Below are positions 21,781 through 32,356 of a stretch of DNA of 64,000 nt, piece by piece (position 1 is the stretch's first letter; each line of letters starts with the position of its first letter). Under the pieces are notes generated by a model, which was given only the letters and a program-made list of their open reading frames with translations, had not been told where the DNA came from and did no database searches. The stretch comes from Gentiana macrophylla (taxonomy: Eukaryota > Streptophyta > Magnoliopsida > Gentianales > Gentianaceae): the NCBI GenBank assembly GCA_026214975.1, contig CM047810.1, forward strand, positions 40,558,806 through 40,622,805, in the 5' to 3' direction. The position numbers were made by a program, and so were the translations under genes.

Positions 21781-22590
21781 ACCACAAATAAACCCCATGC
21801 AATGCAACAAGTAAAATGACTCTCAAATACAATGTACCACGTAGCACAAATGGCTCAATTGAGCATGTAAGGACTCCATTTTATATCACCACATAGCACC
21901 GACTCCAATGTGTATCACCACATATCACATAATGACTTAACTGATAAACACTTGTATATACAAGGAAATATAGTAAATGTGCTACTATATTTCTTTATAT
22001 CAAACCTAGACAATGTGACCATATCAATCGTCATAGGATCGGACCCGCCTAAGTCCTAGCGGATCACCTAGTATCATAAGAAAAATGGAGCAAGCACATA
22101 ACATAATTACACCAGTCACACAATCAATCAACACATAGCACATATATCACATACTCATTCAACTATCTGAGTACAAGCCATTTCACCATTTGAGTCAAGC
22201 ATTGTGACGAGCTCGTCACAACCGCTAGGAATTACTTGCTCTAAAAATTAATTGAAACATAATGAAGATGGAGATATAAAATTCAAAATGGACAAATGAA
22301 TATAGTTGGGAAAAGCTCAGGGGATTTAGCATTCAAAACATATAAAATATAAGAAAAAGTCAAACACATGATGAATAATACATTGGAAAATTAATCTGAT
22401 AAATATCAGCATTAATTAGAAGCAATAAGGAGATGTTAAAGCATACATTCAAAGGGAAGATAAATATTCAAAGAAAAAAAAAAAAAAAAGGTGAAAAACA
22501 CAGTAGTACACTTGGGCGTTGGTATTTAACGCTTTTTATTGCAAAAGAGAAAACATATAGTAGATATCACATGAGCTGCTGATTTGGTTG
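21781..22590. repeat. LTR-like sequence continuing from 16125; no gene
   Basis: It contains repeated ATATCAC(C)ACATAG(C)AC words and TCGTCACAACCGCTAGG. It probably continues the chromovirus-like LTR interrupted by the copia element. Not confirmed. Confidence 0.3.

Positions 22591-22592
<2 letters not shown>

Positions 22593-22641
<49 letters not shown>
22593..22641. repeat. (TA)n microsatellite
   Basis: About 24 TA units, roughly 90 bp beyond the stop codon of the cysteine-rich peptide gene. Confidence 0.95.
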
Positions 22642-22642
<1 letters not shown>

Positions 22643-22728
22643 CATCCAATGCGTTCTATTGGCATCACAAAATTGTTAACGACGACACCAATTTTATAGT
22701 GTTAATAATTAATAGAACCCGACCACAG

Positions 22729-23140
22729 TTAAGACCCGGTAAGGTCCACCCCGCAATGGCCCAACCCATCGTTGTCAAACCCTTTGCATTTGCAACCGGT
22801 ACCACAGGGATCCACTTCATAATCATAGCAATCCACTGCAGGGCAGTCCGTATAATATAGCACCTTACGCATTTCTGTGCCGAATCCAGGTAGCTTTCTC
22901 ATCGGGTTCGACCCCTGCAGGCTAACTTCCCCACCAGCTATGAATGCAATCATCAAAACATTATAGGTTAACAAACACTGACGGATCTAGATTTTTTTTT
23001 TAAGTGTATGTTCAACCTTTTTTTAACAACTAAGGCTAAACAAATATATAAAACAAGAAGTGATTAAATATCTCACCGGCAAAGGCAATAAATAGGAAGA
23101 TCAATGCCATGAAGAAGCAGCAGCATGCAGGTTTATACAT
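22729..23140 (-). CDS. Secreted cysteine-rich knottin-like peptide, 2 exons
   Basis: Exon 1 is 23140-23077 (ATG, MYKPACCCFFMALIFLFIAFA, a clear signal peptide; donor GTGAGA). Exon 2 is 22937-22729 (acceptor TTCATAG, ending GVDLTGS and TAA). The phase matches and gives 90 residues with no internal stop. The mature C-terminal part holds six cysteines spaced C-x4-C-x7-C-x3-C-x-C-x10-C (TDCPAVDC, DPCGTGCKCKG, GHC). This is a knottin-type pattern close to the legume albumin-1b spacing C-x3-C-x7-C-x4-C-x-C-x9-C. Between signal and knot is a Met/Arg/Lys-containing propeptide-like stretch (MRKLPGFGTEMRKV). An intron just after the signal peptide is common in such genes. The expected role is an apoplastic defence or inhibitor peptide, but the exact family is not established. 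AT-rich TATA-like sequence lies at 23200-23230. Confidence 0.75.
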
Positions 23141-23699
23141 TGTGAATTTCCTTTTCCTTTACCGAGGATTGGTATTTGGTAGGAATCAATAATATTTTCA
23201 ATGCGATTTATATATAATGTATATATATATAGGGAAGACATATATTCTTATATCGTATTAAATTTTAGATTAAAAGCATTAATTCACAACCTTTAACTAA
23301 AATTAAAATACAGTAGTTTAGTTGGACAAAAGTATAGAACTCCAAACAGTATAATTCATTTAAGACTCCCTCAAAAAAAAAAAAAAATAAAAAAAATATT
23401 TCATTTAAGACCAAGTTAATGTTTTTGGTTGTATTACCTTTCTCTTAAAATACAAAGTCTTTTAATTCTTTGAGTCTCTCTTCAAAAAAACAAAAAAAAA
23501 AACAAAAAAAAAAAACTTTGAGTCTGTCTTAAATTATAGCAAGTTATTTCACAAACCAATTCATCGTTTATTGTATTATTTTCTCTTTCCAAAAAAAAAA
23601 GATGTACTACATTCACCAAAGTCAACTCATTAATATGTTTTTTTTTTTTTGTGTGTGCGTGTAATTCAAGTGTATAAAACTCCTTTGTAATAGTTCCTG

Positions 23700-23735
<36 letters not shown>

Positions 23736-24462
23736 ATTTGTAATAGATAGGTAGAATAATGAGAAAAATGGATTAGTTCAGTACTTTGGTAAAAAAAAGT
23801 ATCAATATATACGATTGAATGTTCCAGGCCTACGTAATCAATGATAATCGTCATATACATGGAAAGAAATACTGGAAATAATATTTACAATAAATGAATT
23901 GTATTTTCAAGAATATGTGTATATACTATATTATTTTGATAATGAATAGAATTTAAGTCATACAATACAACAAAGTAGTTCATTTATTTCCTTCCTAAAT
24001 ATACGTGCATAAAGGCTAAAATGGTTTACGTTTTGGGACGAAGGTTATTGTAATATGTACCTAAATGTTTTTTTTTCCCCAATGTATTTGATAGATTTCT
24101 AACAATAATATTGGTATAAGTTAACATGAAAGATGATATTTTGTCGGATTTTAGGCGTATAGATGCCGTCTAAGGCAACACAAACTCATGTGACCGAGGC
24201 GACAACACCAAATTTGAGCAGAATTCGTCTTTTTATCATGAATTCACTGCGGACATCAATTGGCATTAATCTCCACTACTCTGAAGTGATTCTCAATGTT
24301 TCCTAGAAGGATCCTTAAAAACCCCCTGAACTGAAGAAAACATCACTTTCCATATCCTTAAGCGGATGGATTTATTCCATAGGCGCGAAGGTGCTCACCT
24401 CGTACTCTAACACTCTTTAATGCCGAAAGACCAATAAAGAGCATTTCATTATGGGTCTTTAA
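23141..24462. other. AT-rich intergenic DNA
   Basis: It holds several A or T homopolymer runs (e.g. 23700-23731), and TATA-like stretches near 23200-23230 that may serve the upstream side of the peptide gene. No coding family seen. Confidence 0.4.
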
Positions 24463-24560
24463 GGGCACCCACTAAATCTACTCGGGACACCACAACAATA
24501 TTTAAAAATAGGCATGTATTGTGGTTCTCGTCAGGGGATTGGAAGATTTAGTGGGTGCCC
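24463..24560. repeat. 98-bp inverted-repeat element (foldback/MITE)
   Basis: GGGCACCCACTAAATCT (24463-24479) is the exact reverse complement of 24544-24560. A second inner inverted match (CCACAACAATA and TATTGTGG) extends the stem. The whole unit would fold into an imperfect hairpin. No TSD is obvious. Confidence 0.7.
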
Positions 24561-24656
24561 AAAAGTCCCCATTTCATTAAGTACACAAATAGAATACCGA
24601 GGAAATTAAATGAAGTACTCCTGATATAAATTAAAGTAAGGAAATGTATCTATAAC

Positions 24657-24932
24657 TTATCCTCCAGGAGCTACCCCCAACCTAGAGTAGCTAGGTAGGG
24701 AAGTAAGGACACGGAGTCTACAAGACACGGTTTCATGAATGATCATTAGCGGAGACTCTTGGAACAACTGGAGTAAATAGTCCTCAAGTGTATGGGATGA
24801 GAGACCGACCATAGCGACATATTGAGCACTCTGGAAAAGGCAGTTATATAGGCGTGGTTTGGGCTTGTCCCCTTCGGCTATGCAGACTTCCTCTAAGCAT
24901 TGTTGTAATAGTCTGAATCTAATTTGGTGCAT
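24657..24932 (-). CDS. Unrecognised 91-codon ORF
   Basis: It is an open frame of mixed, gene-like composition starting MHQIRFRLLQQCLEEV and ending SRLGVAPGG. No domain, signal peptide or membrane segment was recognised. It may be an exon of a decayed gene or transposon fragment. There is no strong start context or partner exon. Chance cannot be excluded. Confidence 0.25.
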   Translation of the reverse strand: MHQIRFRLLQQCLEEVCIAEGDKPKPRLYNCLFQSAQYVAMVGLSSHTLEDYLLQLFQESPLMIIHETVSCRLRVLTSLPSYSRLGVAPGG

Positions 24933-25144
24933 ACGTCAATTCCGGCATGTGACATTATGAAATATAAATCTCAGAAAACTTATGTGTTTTAACATTAAAA
25001 ATATCATAAGAATCTTGAAATGCATCAAGTGGGTCTAAAATTTTTAGCAACAACCAGCTCAGTGGTAGAAGGATGTACCGGCTAGGCGGCAGCTCTGTCA
25101 TAAATATCTGCAATTTCTAGTTGTTAATGGTACTATATAATGGC

Positions 25145-26319
25145 TGTTGGAGAAAAAACCCTTTTTGAAGGGTTGAATAATCAACTTTAGCGCGATTTAA
25201 GGATAGGCTTCGATGTATGTCATCGAGAGTTAATGATGTCATTAAATACTCCATACGGAGTAGTTGATGATGAGCTTTTGAATCACTCAATTCAGATGTC
25301 GGGTGAATGAGAAATTAATGGCTAAAGTTGATAGAAAATATGTAGGAGATGAGAGTTGAAGGAGGACCTCACCTACTCTCCCACATAGGTAACTTGAGGC
25401 TTCGAGCTCAAGTAATAAGAGCTAGTGTATACTCTTATAGATGTGCCCCGAGGGCAAGGCACTTTTGTGCGGGAGGAGGACTTAGATTATTCCACGCGCG
25501 CGCGCGCCGCCGTCCGTCCGGCGGCTCGTGCTCGAGCTCGGCTCGGTTCGGGTGTTACTATTAATTTTATGGACAAAATTTCTTTATGAAATTAACCATT
25601 AAATTAATTTTGGAATGTGATTGTGTCATTCGACCAATCAGAATTGATTGAGTCATTCGACCAATCAGAATTCAGACGACACTTCATCCGACCAATCAGT
25701 GTGCGGGATTTTAATCCCAACATGGCGTGGGGAATAAAGTGGCGCCTAGCTTCTTTCCTTGAGGAGAAGTCGGCCATTACTTTTCCAAGGGGAAAAGTTT
25801 GATGATGTGTCTCGGCCAATCATATTTGAGCATTGGTTCCTCCTCTCCACTATAAAAAGAACCCCATGGATGAGAGTTTAATTATCGAATTTTCTCTTGT
25901 GTCTTTCCACCACAAAGAGTCAGTCATGTAGATCTAGATATTGAGTCGAAGAGAAGTTGGAGCATTATGTAAGTTCGCGGGCTCGGATTTTTGAAGTGCC
26001 TCTAAATCCGAGAGGCGCAAAGCCGTTGTATCTTGGGAGACATTTGCTACTACCGTGGGCACCATACCAGAGCAATTTGTCTTAAGGAAAGAGTAACTAC
26101 TCGCCTCGATTTGTCTTAGTCCTTTATTTTGTGCACACTACCTTTATTGTCTTTTGTTTGAATCATATATGCATGATGATATTTATTTTGTTAGATCTAC
26201 TAAATAATATGAATTGTACTATTCACATGATTTATTTTCTAGATTAATATTCCATAGTTTAATCCGTAAATTACGGATCTGTTCCGTAAATCACTCACAC
26301 ACGATACACTATCCCAACA
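25145..26319. repeat. Solo LTR, 1.18 kb, TSD ATGGC
   Basis: It starts TGTTGGAG and ends ATCCCAACA (inverted termini), flanked by the direct repeat ATGGC at 25140-25144 and 26320-26324. It contains a GC-rich CGCGCGCGCG block (about 25497) and an ACTATAAAAAG promoter-like box (about 25850). No retroelement ORF adjoins it. Confidence 0.85.
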
Positions 26320-26324
26320 ATGGC

Positions 26325-28190
26325 ACCCTTTGAACTTTCATCCAGCCCAAAACAGCTGCAGCAATTATGTTATTCTTCAAGTTCTAGCCAATCTAATGTT
26401 CTTGGGAAACTCTGTTGCAAATCAGGCTCCTATCACTCAAGCTTCCAGTCCTCCAAGTGCTTGTAAGTTTTGATTTAGTTTTCTTAAGTTTTAAGCATAG
26501 ATTTCCTAAAGTGTAAGTTAGGGTTTGTTTATGTCTTAAGGTTGTTTGTGTTAACCTATACACATGAGAAGTTCTTCTTGGTAGAAAGGATAATCTTGGC
26601 TGCAGACTCTTCTATGGTATCAATTAAGGACTTAAGTATCAAAGTCTTTTACATCATTTTATTAAAACACATGTTTTGGTGGAATTCTTGTAACATGATT
26701 CTGATTTTGCATTTCAAAATTGTTATTCTAGGTATGTGCTATATTTTATCATGTGGTACTGGTGAGACAATCTGTTTTGACCCGAAAGGTTTTGCCAACG
26801 GCTCAACAACATGTTGTGTCACTAGCGAGGCGACACCTTCCATTCGTTTTCACGAATCTGCTTTAAGGTTGAAGCATGATAGGACTGAAATTTTCCGATT
26901 CAAAATCTGTATGAATATTTTGTGCTAATTTCTAGATTTATTAATGTTATAGATCATGTTTTAGGGTTCATGGATCTAGTTGGTTTTATTCATGATCAAG
27001 CTATGTATTTTCAATGATCCAAATCTGTTTTTGTTATCTAGATATCATGCTTATAAGTTTGTACTTGTTCTTATCATGATCCTTGTCTTAATATGCATAA
27101 TTTGTTAACATATGATTAAGAAACATGTTAGTAATGAAGACGAGGAACACCATAAAGTAATGATGTTTAATGTCTAATATATGTTGTAGAATGATCTTAG
27201 GTTGGCATTATGTGACTACATGATCATGTGCTATGGTTAGAAAACATGTTCCTAAGTTTGATTATATGTGGTAAATGATCAATAATGAAGGATCACGTGT
27301 ATGTTAAAAAATCCCTAGAAATCTTAATAAGCTAGAAATTATTATGTTAAATGAATTGGTATCATGTAATCGACAAGTTGGCATGTTTATGTTATTACAC
27401 AATTTAGAAAGCATGTTTTATGACCAGACAATGAACATATGAATATGAACCTTTATATATATGACTAACGAATGCTAAACTTGTAATGTGATGTTAGAAA
27501 GCATGTTCAAAGTGGACTTATGTGATCATGTGCTAGTTGAACTATTCTTGTTTATGTTATAGAAAGCATGTTCAAGGGTTGTATGTGAATTATATGGTTA
27601 TGATCTATAAATCATAATCATGTAATATTACTCGACGAAGTTGAAAAATGACATGATAATAAGAATGAAAATGAATACGTTAAAGAGCATGAAAGAAAAA
27701 CTAAGGCATCAGTTCATGCTTTGACAACAAAGAAAGACAATGAATTGTCGACGGTCCTCCACATCGATCTTCGTTCACGGGCAAGAATAGTGAAAATATG
27801 CCGGGCGGTTAGCGAGTCCACGACCATGGTCTATAATAGTGGTCATCTTCGGTCTGTCAATATTTATGAGGATCTCCATATTGGGCTCTACTAAACATGG
27901 AGTGGTACTCAAGATTAAGAAATCATCAGACTCTTCATGTTGGGCTCTACTAAACATGCCATGGTTTAATGAACCTTAAAGTTAAGCAAGTGCAGGCTCT
28001 CAAGTACAAAACATGGTACGGTAACAATGAACTAAAACAACATGATCAACATGTTGGGCTCTAATAAACATGGTATGTTAAGCATAAGCAGCACGGTAAT
28101 GAGTAAAAGAAAAGATGAGCTTGATTGCGTGTTTACCTTTTTTGTTACGTTAAAGAAAAGAATGAATGTTATATTATATTATTGTTAATT
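26325..28190. other. AT-rich sequence with GTTGGGCTCTA repeats
   Basis: No identifiable gene. The word TTGGGCTCTA(C/A)TAAACATG occurs near 27880, 27940 and 28050, suggesting old tandem or retroelement leader sequence. A 128-codon ORF at 26542 has no recognisable domain and is not called. Confidence 0.35.
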
Positions 28191-30050
28191 TAGTGACCTA
28201 AACCCAATCGGTTGGACCGGATACGACAGGGTCAGAACATTTCTATTACGTTTTTAAGTTTATACATATAATAAATGGTTTATTTTGTTATTACGTATTT
28301 GTTCGTTTAACGAACCAATTATGATAATGTATATATGATAACGTCCCTTGTATCAAACTGTGATAGAGAAATCATGATAGTGATTATAGTTGATGAGATT
28401 TCGACTCGATTTATATGGTTTGATACTTAAATATCTCTAGTCGTATGTATTATTAAATGGGACATTAATAGCACAGTTAGACTAGCACGTATTATATGTC
28501 TTCTATCTTGTGAAGATAGTGATAGGTCTCATCTATCGGCGTTTAGAGACAATTGGCTTATGCGTGGGCGTGTATTAGAGAATGCGTCGTTAGATTGACT
28601 CACTTACTTTATTAAGTGTCGCACTATGTGGCGGTTGTGTAATTATCCTTTGATTTGAGTCTTCATAACATCACGGTGTGGATTGTCATGCTTTGTATTT
28701 GTTGAGGTTTCCACAATCATAGGCGATCATACGATATTGAAGCATGCGTATGATTATGTTGCTCGTCGGAAATCGCATATCCTAATGGTAGGATTAAATA
28801 TCCGAAAGGGCCTTCTTATAAGGAATGTCTTATTCTTGAATGTGTTTGCAAAGAAAAATTAATGTGTAACCGAAAGAGTAGGATGTCAGATTATAAGATC
28901 GGCCGTTAATGTTTTGACACACAAGATCACATTGTATGTATATTATATAAATGATATGATTCTATTTACACGGTAACCGTTTCACATTAAAGGTAGTAGG
29001 CAATGCACTTGACTCTTCCGATGGGGTCATGACATGTTGCTGAGGCGCTCATCATGATCGTTAGGTATGAAGGGTATTTTGTAAATGTACTTCATGCTTA
29101 CACGACAACATATTCGAAGTCTATTGGATCAGGGCATATGAACAAACCAACCGAATCGAATTGGGGTTATAGTGATAACCAAATGAGAAATTAATTATCC
29201 TGACTATAAAGTATTATAGTGATAAATTAATATAGTTTTATTTATTTATTATGAATAAATAATACAAGATATTAATTATATAGATTAATTAATATACACA
29301 TTATGTGAATGTGTATGGCGTGTATGTATATATATATATGGTATACATGTATATTGTAAATTAATCATAGTGTTATATTATTATGTATTAATATTGGATA
29401 TTAATATATATATATATATATATATATGATATATACACATGTGTAATTGATATATATTTAGTAATATAATAAAGATATATTTAATATTAAATATTGACAA
29501 TATATAGTGGAAATATTTAATATAAGATATTAGATATTGATGGGATAAATCAATCAAAATGATTTATTTTCTTAATCTATATTTTAATGGGAAAATGTTT
29601 TCTTATTTCCTACTCCAAGTCAAGAATCTAATCCCAAACCATTTGGGATAGAAATGCAGCGCCTCATACTTCTATATAAGAAGGGATGCCAAACTATTTT
29701 GTATGACAATATTCTTACAATATTTTAGTGAGAGAAAAGAAAGCTTCCCGAGAGAGTTTTGGGACAAAAGAAAAAGCGGCCTAGTGACTAACTATTTCGC
29801 TAGCAATCTATTGGAGGATTAGTTTGCAATCTATAGGAGGATTTCGGACAGGTTGTTTGTGTGGATCAACGGTAGAGGTCGAACACTTGGGCGACCGTTG
29901 CACAAGCTACAACCGTGAGGCAAAGCGACGATCTATTTTAGACCAATATGGCATGAAATATTGTCTACTTCTATTTGTTTAAACAAAGTCGATCCTGGTT
30001 AAAGGAAATGAAAATTTTAAATTTCAACTGCGTTCGCGTTGATTTTCTAA
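28191..30050 (+). repeat. Long LTR-like repeat (copia type), plus strand
   Basis: The first about 230 bp (TGACCTAAACCCAATCGG, later TTCGTTTAACGAACCAATTATGATA and TGATAGAGAAA) recur inverted at 35700-36077. The 3' part (CGAACACTTGG, CGACGATCT-TTAGA, ATATGGCATG) resembles 13550-13640. No coding domain. The right end is uncertain and no TSD was found. Confidence 0.5.
29407..29427. repeat. (AT)n microsatellite
   Basis: Short TA run inside the LTR-like repeat. Confidence 0.8.
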
Positions 30051-30309
30051 TAATTATTACTAGTTAAGTTTTATGTGGTTAGAGTAGCTTTTTATTATTA
30101 TAGTTATGCATCCATTGTTTTGAAAGAAACACGGAACTTTGTCCTGGTCGATGTGAGGAGTTAGATCCTTTTGATGCAATTGTTTCCTTACTAGGCGTCA
30201 TAGATCACCTCTTACTTTTCATCCAGTTATGATGCATGGCTGGGTTTGACCCCAATGGTTGTAGTTGGATTTTGTGACCAAAGACAATTAGTCGTGATAT
30301 TATTTAATA

Positions 30310-30502
30310 TGTTGGCTTTCCAAGAACTTGGAGATAACGCTAGCAACACTATATTGTATTTTTGGAGTAAACTGATATTTCATTGATTTGAGTTGTGGTA
30401 CAATGAGAGTATTTATAGGTACATTGTGAATTAGGGAACAAGTAAATAATAATAATACAAGAAATAGATAATTATTCATCCTTAGAGATATCACTCTCAA
30501 CA
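30310..30502 (-). repeat. 3' LTR of a truncated copia element
   Basis: Termini TGTTGG and CTCAACA form TGTTG/CAACA inverted ends. The polypurine tract (complement of CTCCCCCG, 30503-30510) precedes it on the minus strand. The length of 193 bp is Ale-like. Confidence 0.75.
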
Positions 30503-30705
30503 CTCCCCCGTAATTCTGTGGGAAGTGAGTAGACACAGAGATTGGTCTTCAAGGTAGTATAGCAAGGATCCTCCAAGTGCTTAGTAAGTAAATCCGCATG
30601 TTGCTCCTTGGAAGTAATAAAGGTGATGGTTAGACGCTTGGCAGCCACAAGTTCAAGGACATGGTGATAGTCCATTTCGATGTGTTTAATGCGTGTTACA
30701 GAATA
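30472..30705 (-). pseudogene. Copia RNase H C-terminus
   Basis: The minus-strand frame reads KHIEMDYHHVLELVAAKRL, then SKEQHADLLTKHL and PTELRGSVES, and stops inside the LTR. This is the standard end of a copia polyprotein. Nothing of RT remains: coding similarity stops at about 30705, next to the Sirevirus-like element. Its 193-bp LTR does not resemble the LTR at 38427, so it is probably a different element from the fragment at 36090-37980. Confidence 0.8.
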
Positions 30706-30830
30706 TGTGCTAAAGGAAGTGTTGAGTGCAAGTCAGCTCACTATTGAAGAACTCGGTGAGACTACGAAGACTCGTGATCTGTTGAGGCGATCAACGTGAT
30801 TCTTAGGTCCCCATATATTAGAATTTTTTA

Positions 30831-32249
30831 TGATACCAAAGTAGTTGGCTTTGTTAACCAAGTATAAGTTTGCGTAGTAGTCTGACAAATGAAATTGTAT
30901 AGGTTAGTCAGACTTATTTTTATGTAATATGTAATAGAATAGGATAGTCAAAGTCAGAAGAATAGAAGACATGGAGACCAGACTCCTACCTAGACTATCT
31001 ATCAGTTCAGACAAATAGACGAGTAAAAGAAGCAGACCAGTTATACAAACAGTCAAGTAAAGCAGCATATGAGCAAAGCAAAGAGACGAGTAAAGGAAAG
31101 ACTACAAAGATACATCAACTCTCAAAGTGACTAAGTTATATGATGAATTAAAGGGGGTGTATCCATCTATACGATCTACTCTTGATCAATAGCTACGAAA
31201 TCATAAAAATGAAAAAGTAGCATTTAATACAAGCCATAATAAACTGACAAGCTACAATGATTCAGTTCCAAGTAATATATCTAACGGATATTTACTGACA
31301 AATAATTTGAAATAAACAACCTGGCATTAAATGTGAACCACTTGTTTTCCCCAATGGTTGTTTTATTCAATAAATGAAGAATTCGAAGAGATGCTATAAA
31401 TGCAAGAAAGCAATGGGAATGAATAGAGAATCAAAAACCGAAGAGTCAGAATATACGTGAATACAAGAATACATACAAGCACTACAGTGATCATCATTCA
31501 AAAGCTTACCACTCTACATTCAGAAAGTCAAGAAGATCTTCAAGCCACTCACCAAGAAACATCCAGAGATCTACTTGAATAAAAGAGCCATAATTCAAAT
31601 CTCAAAGATACATCTAGCGGGGCTATAATCTTGTATCATTATTGTTCGAACCATCTTTATCAACATGTTACCAAAGAAGTTGTACATGTTGAAGCACCAA
31701 AAAGTTGTGAAGGAGCAGAGAAAAAAGAAGAGTTGTTTAAAAATGTGATCTTCAAGCGAAATTTGCGTGAAGTAGACCATTGATGCGATTTGGAAATTTG
31801 TCAACGATTGGCTACTAAAGCGTGAAACATGTCTGTGGGGTGTCAAGGACACTTGCCTATTGTATAGGTATAGTACATTGCCTATTGTATTAGGTAGAGT
31901 ACAATAGTGATACCTTATAAGTCACATGAGAAGCAGTCATGTAGGAGATTACGCCACTCTGAAGATCGATAAATATTCTCTGACCCTTTTACTTTCAGCA
32001 ATTTACTTTAAGCAATTACATATTTCGCTGCACATTACACAACACTAAAAATCAAGCCAACGCTTTATTAAAATTATCATTCCGCTGCATACACTCTGTG
32101 AATTAGACTAGCTCAGTAGATCGGACGAGTACCTTTACCAGTCTGATCAACCAACTAGTTTGATCCCTTAGTAAGAAACTCACAATAATAATAAGAGTTC
32201 ATTCACCCCCCCCTATGAACTCTTCCAGGCCTTGTATTACGGACCAACA
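30831..32249 (+). repeat. 5' LTR of Sirevirus-like element
   Basis: It is about 1.42 kb and is the counterpart of the inverted copy at 1214-2546. It ends in a C-run and GGACCAACA, then the primer-binding site. Confidence 0.82.
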
Positions 32250-32356
32250 AGTGGTATCGAGGCGTGTCTTCTAAAAACAGACGCCTTCTTAATCTGTGTG
32301 TTGGAGTGATCCATTGCTTGAGTTTTCAAATTATATTTTAAAATCATACTTTCGGC

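Noticed and set aside
25050..25080. tRNA-like A-box word (AGCTCAGTGGTAGA)
   Set aside because: No B-box or cloverleaf follows within tRNA distance, so it is not called as a tRNA or SINE.
26542..26928. 128-codon ORF as a membrane protein gene
   Set aside because: No domain, partner exon or conserved motif. The composition matches the surrounding AT-rich repeat sequence.
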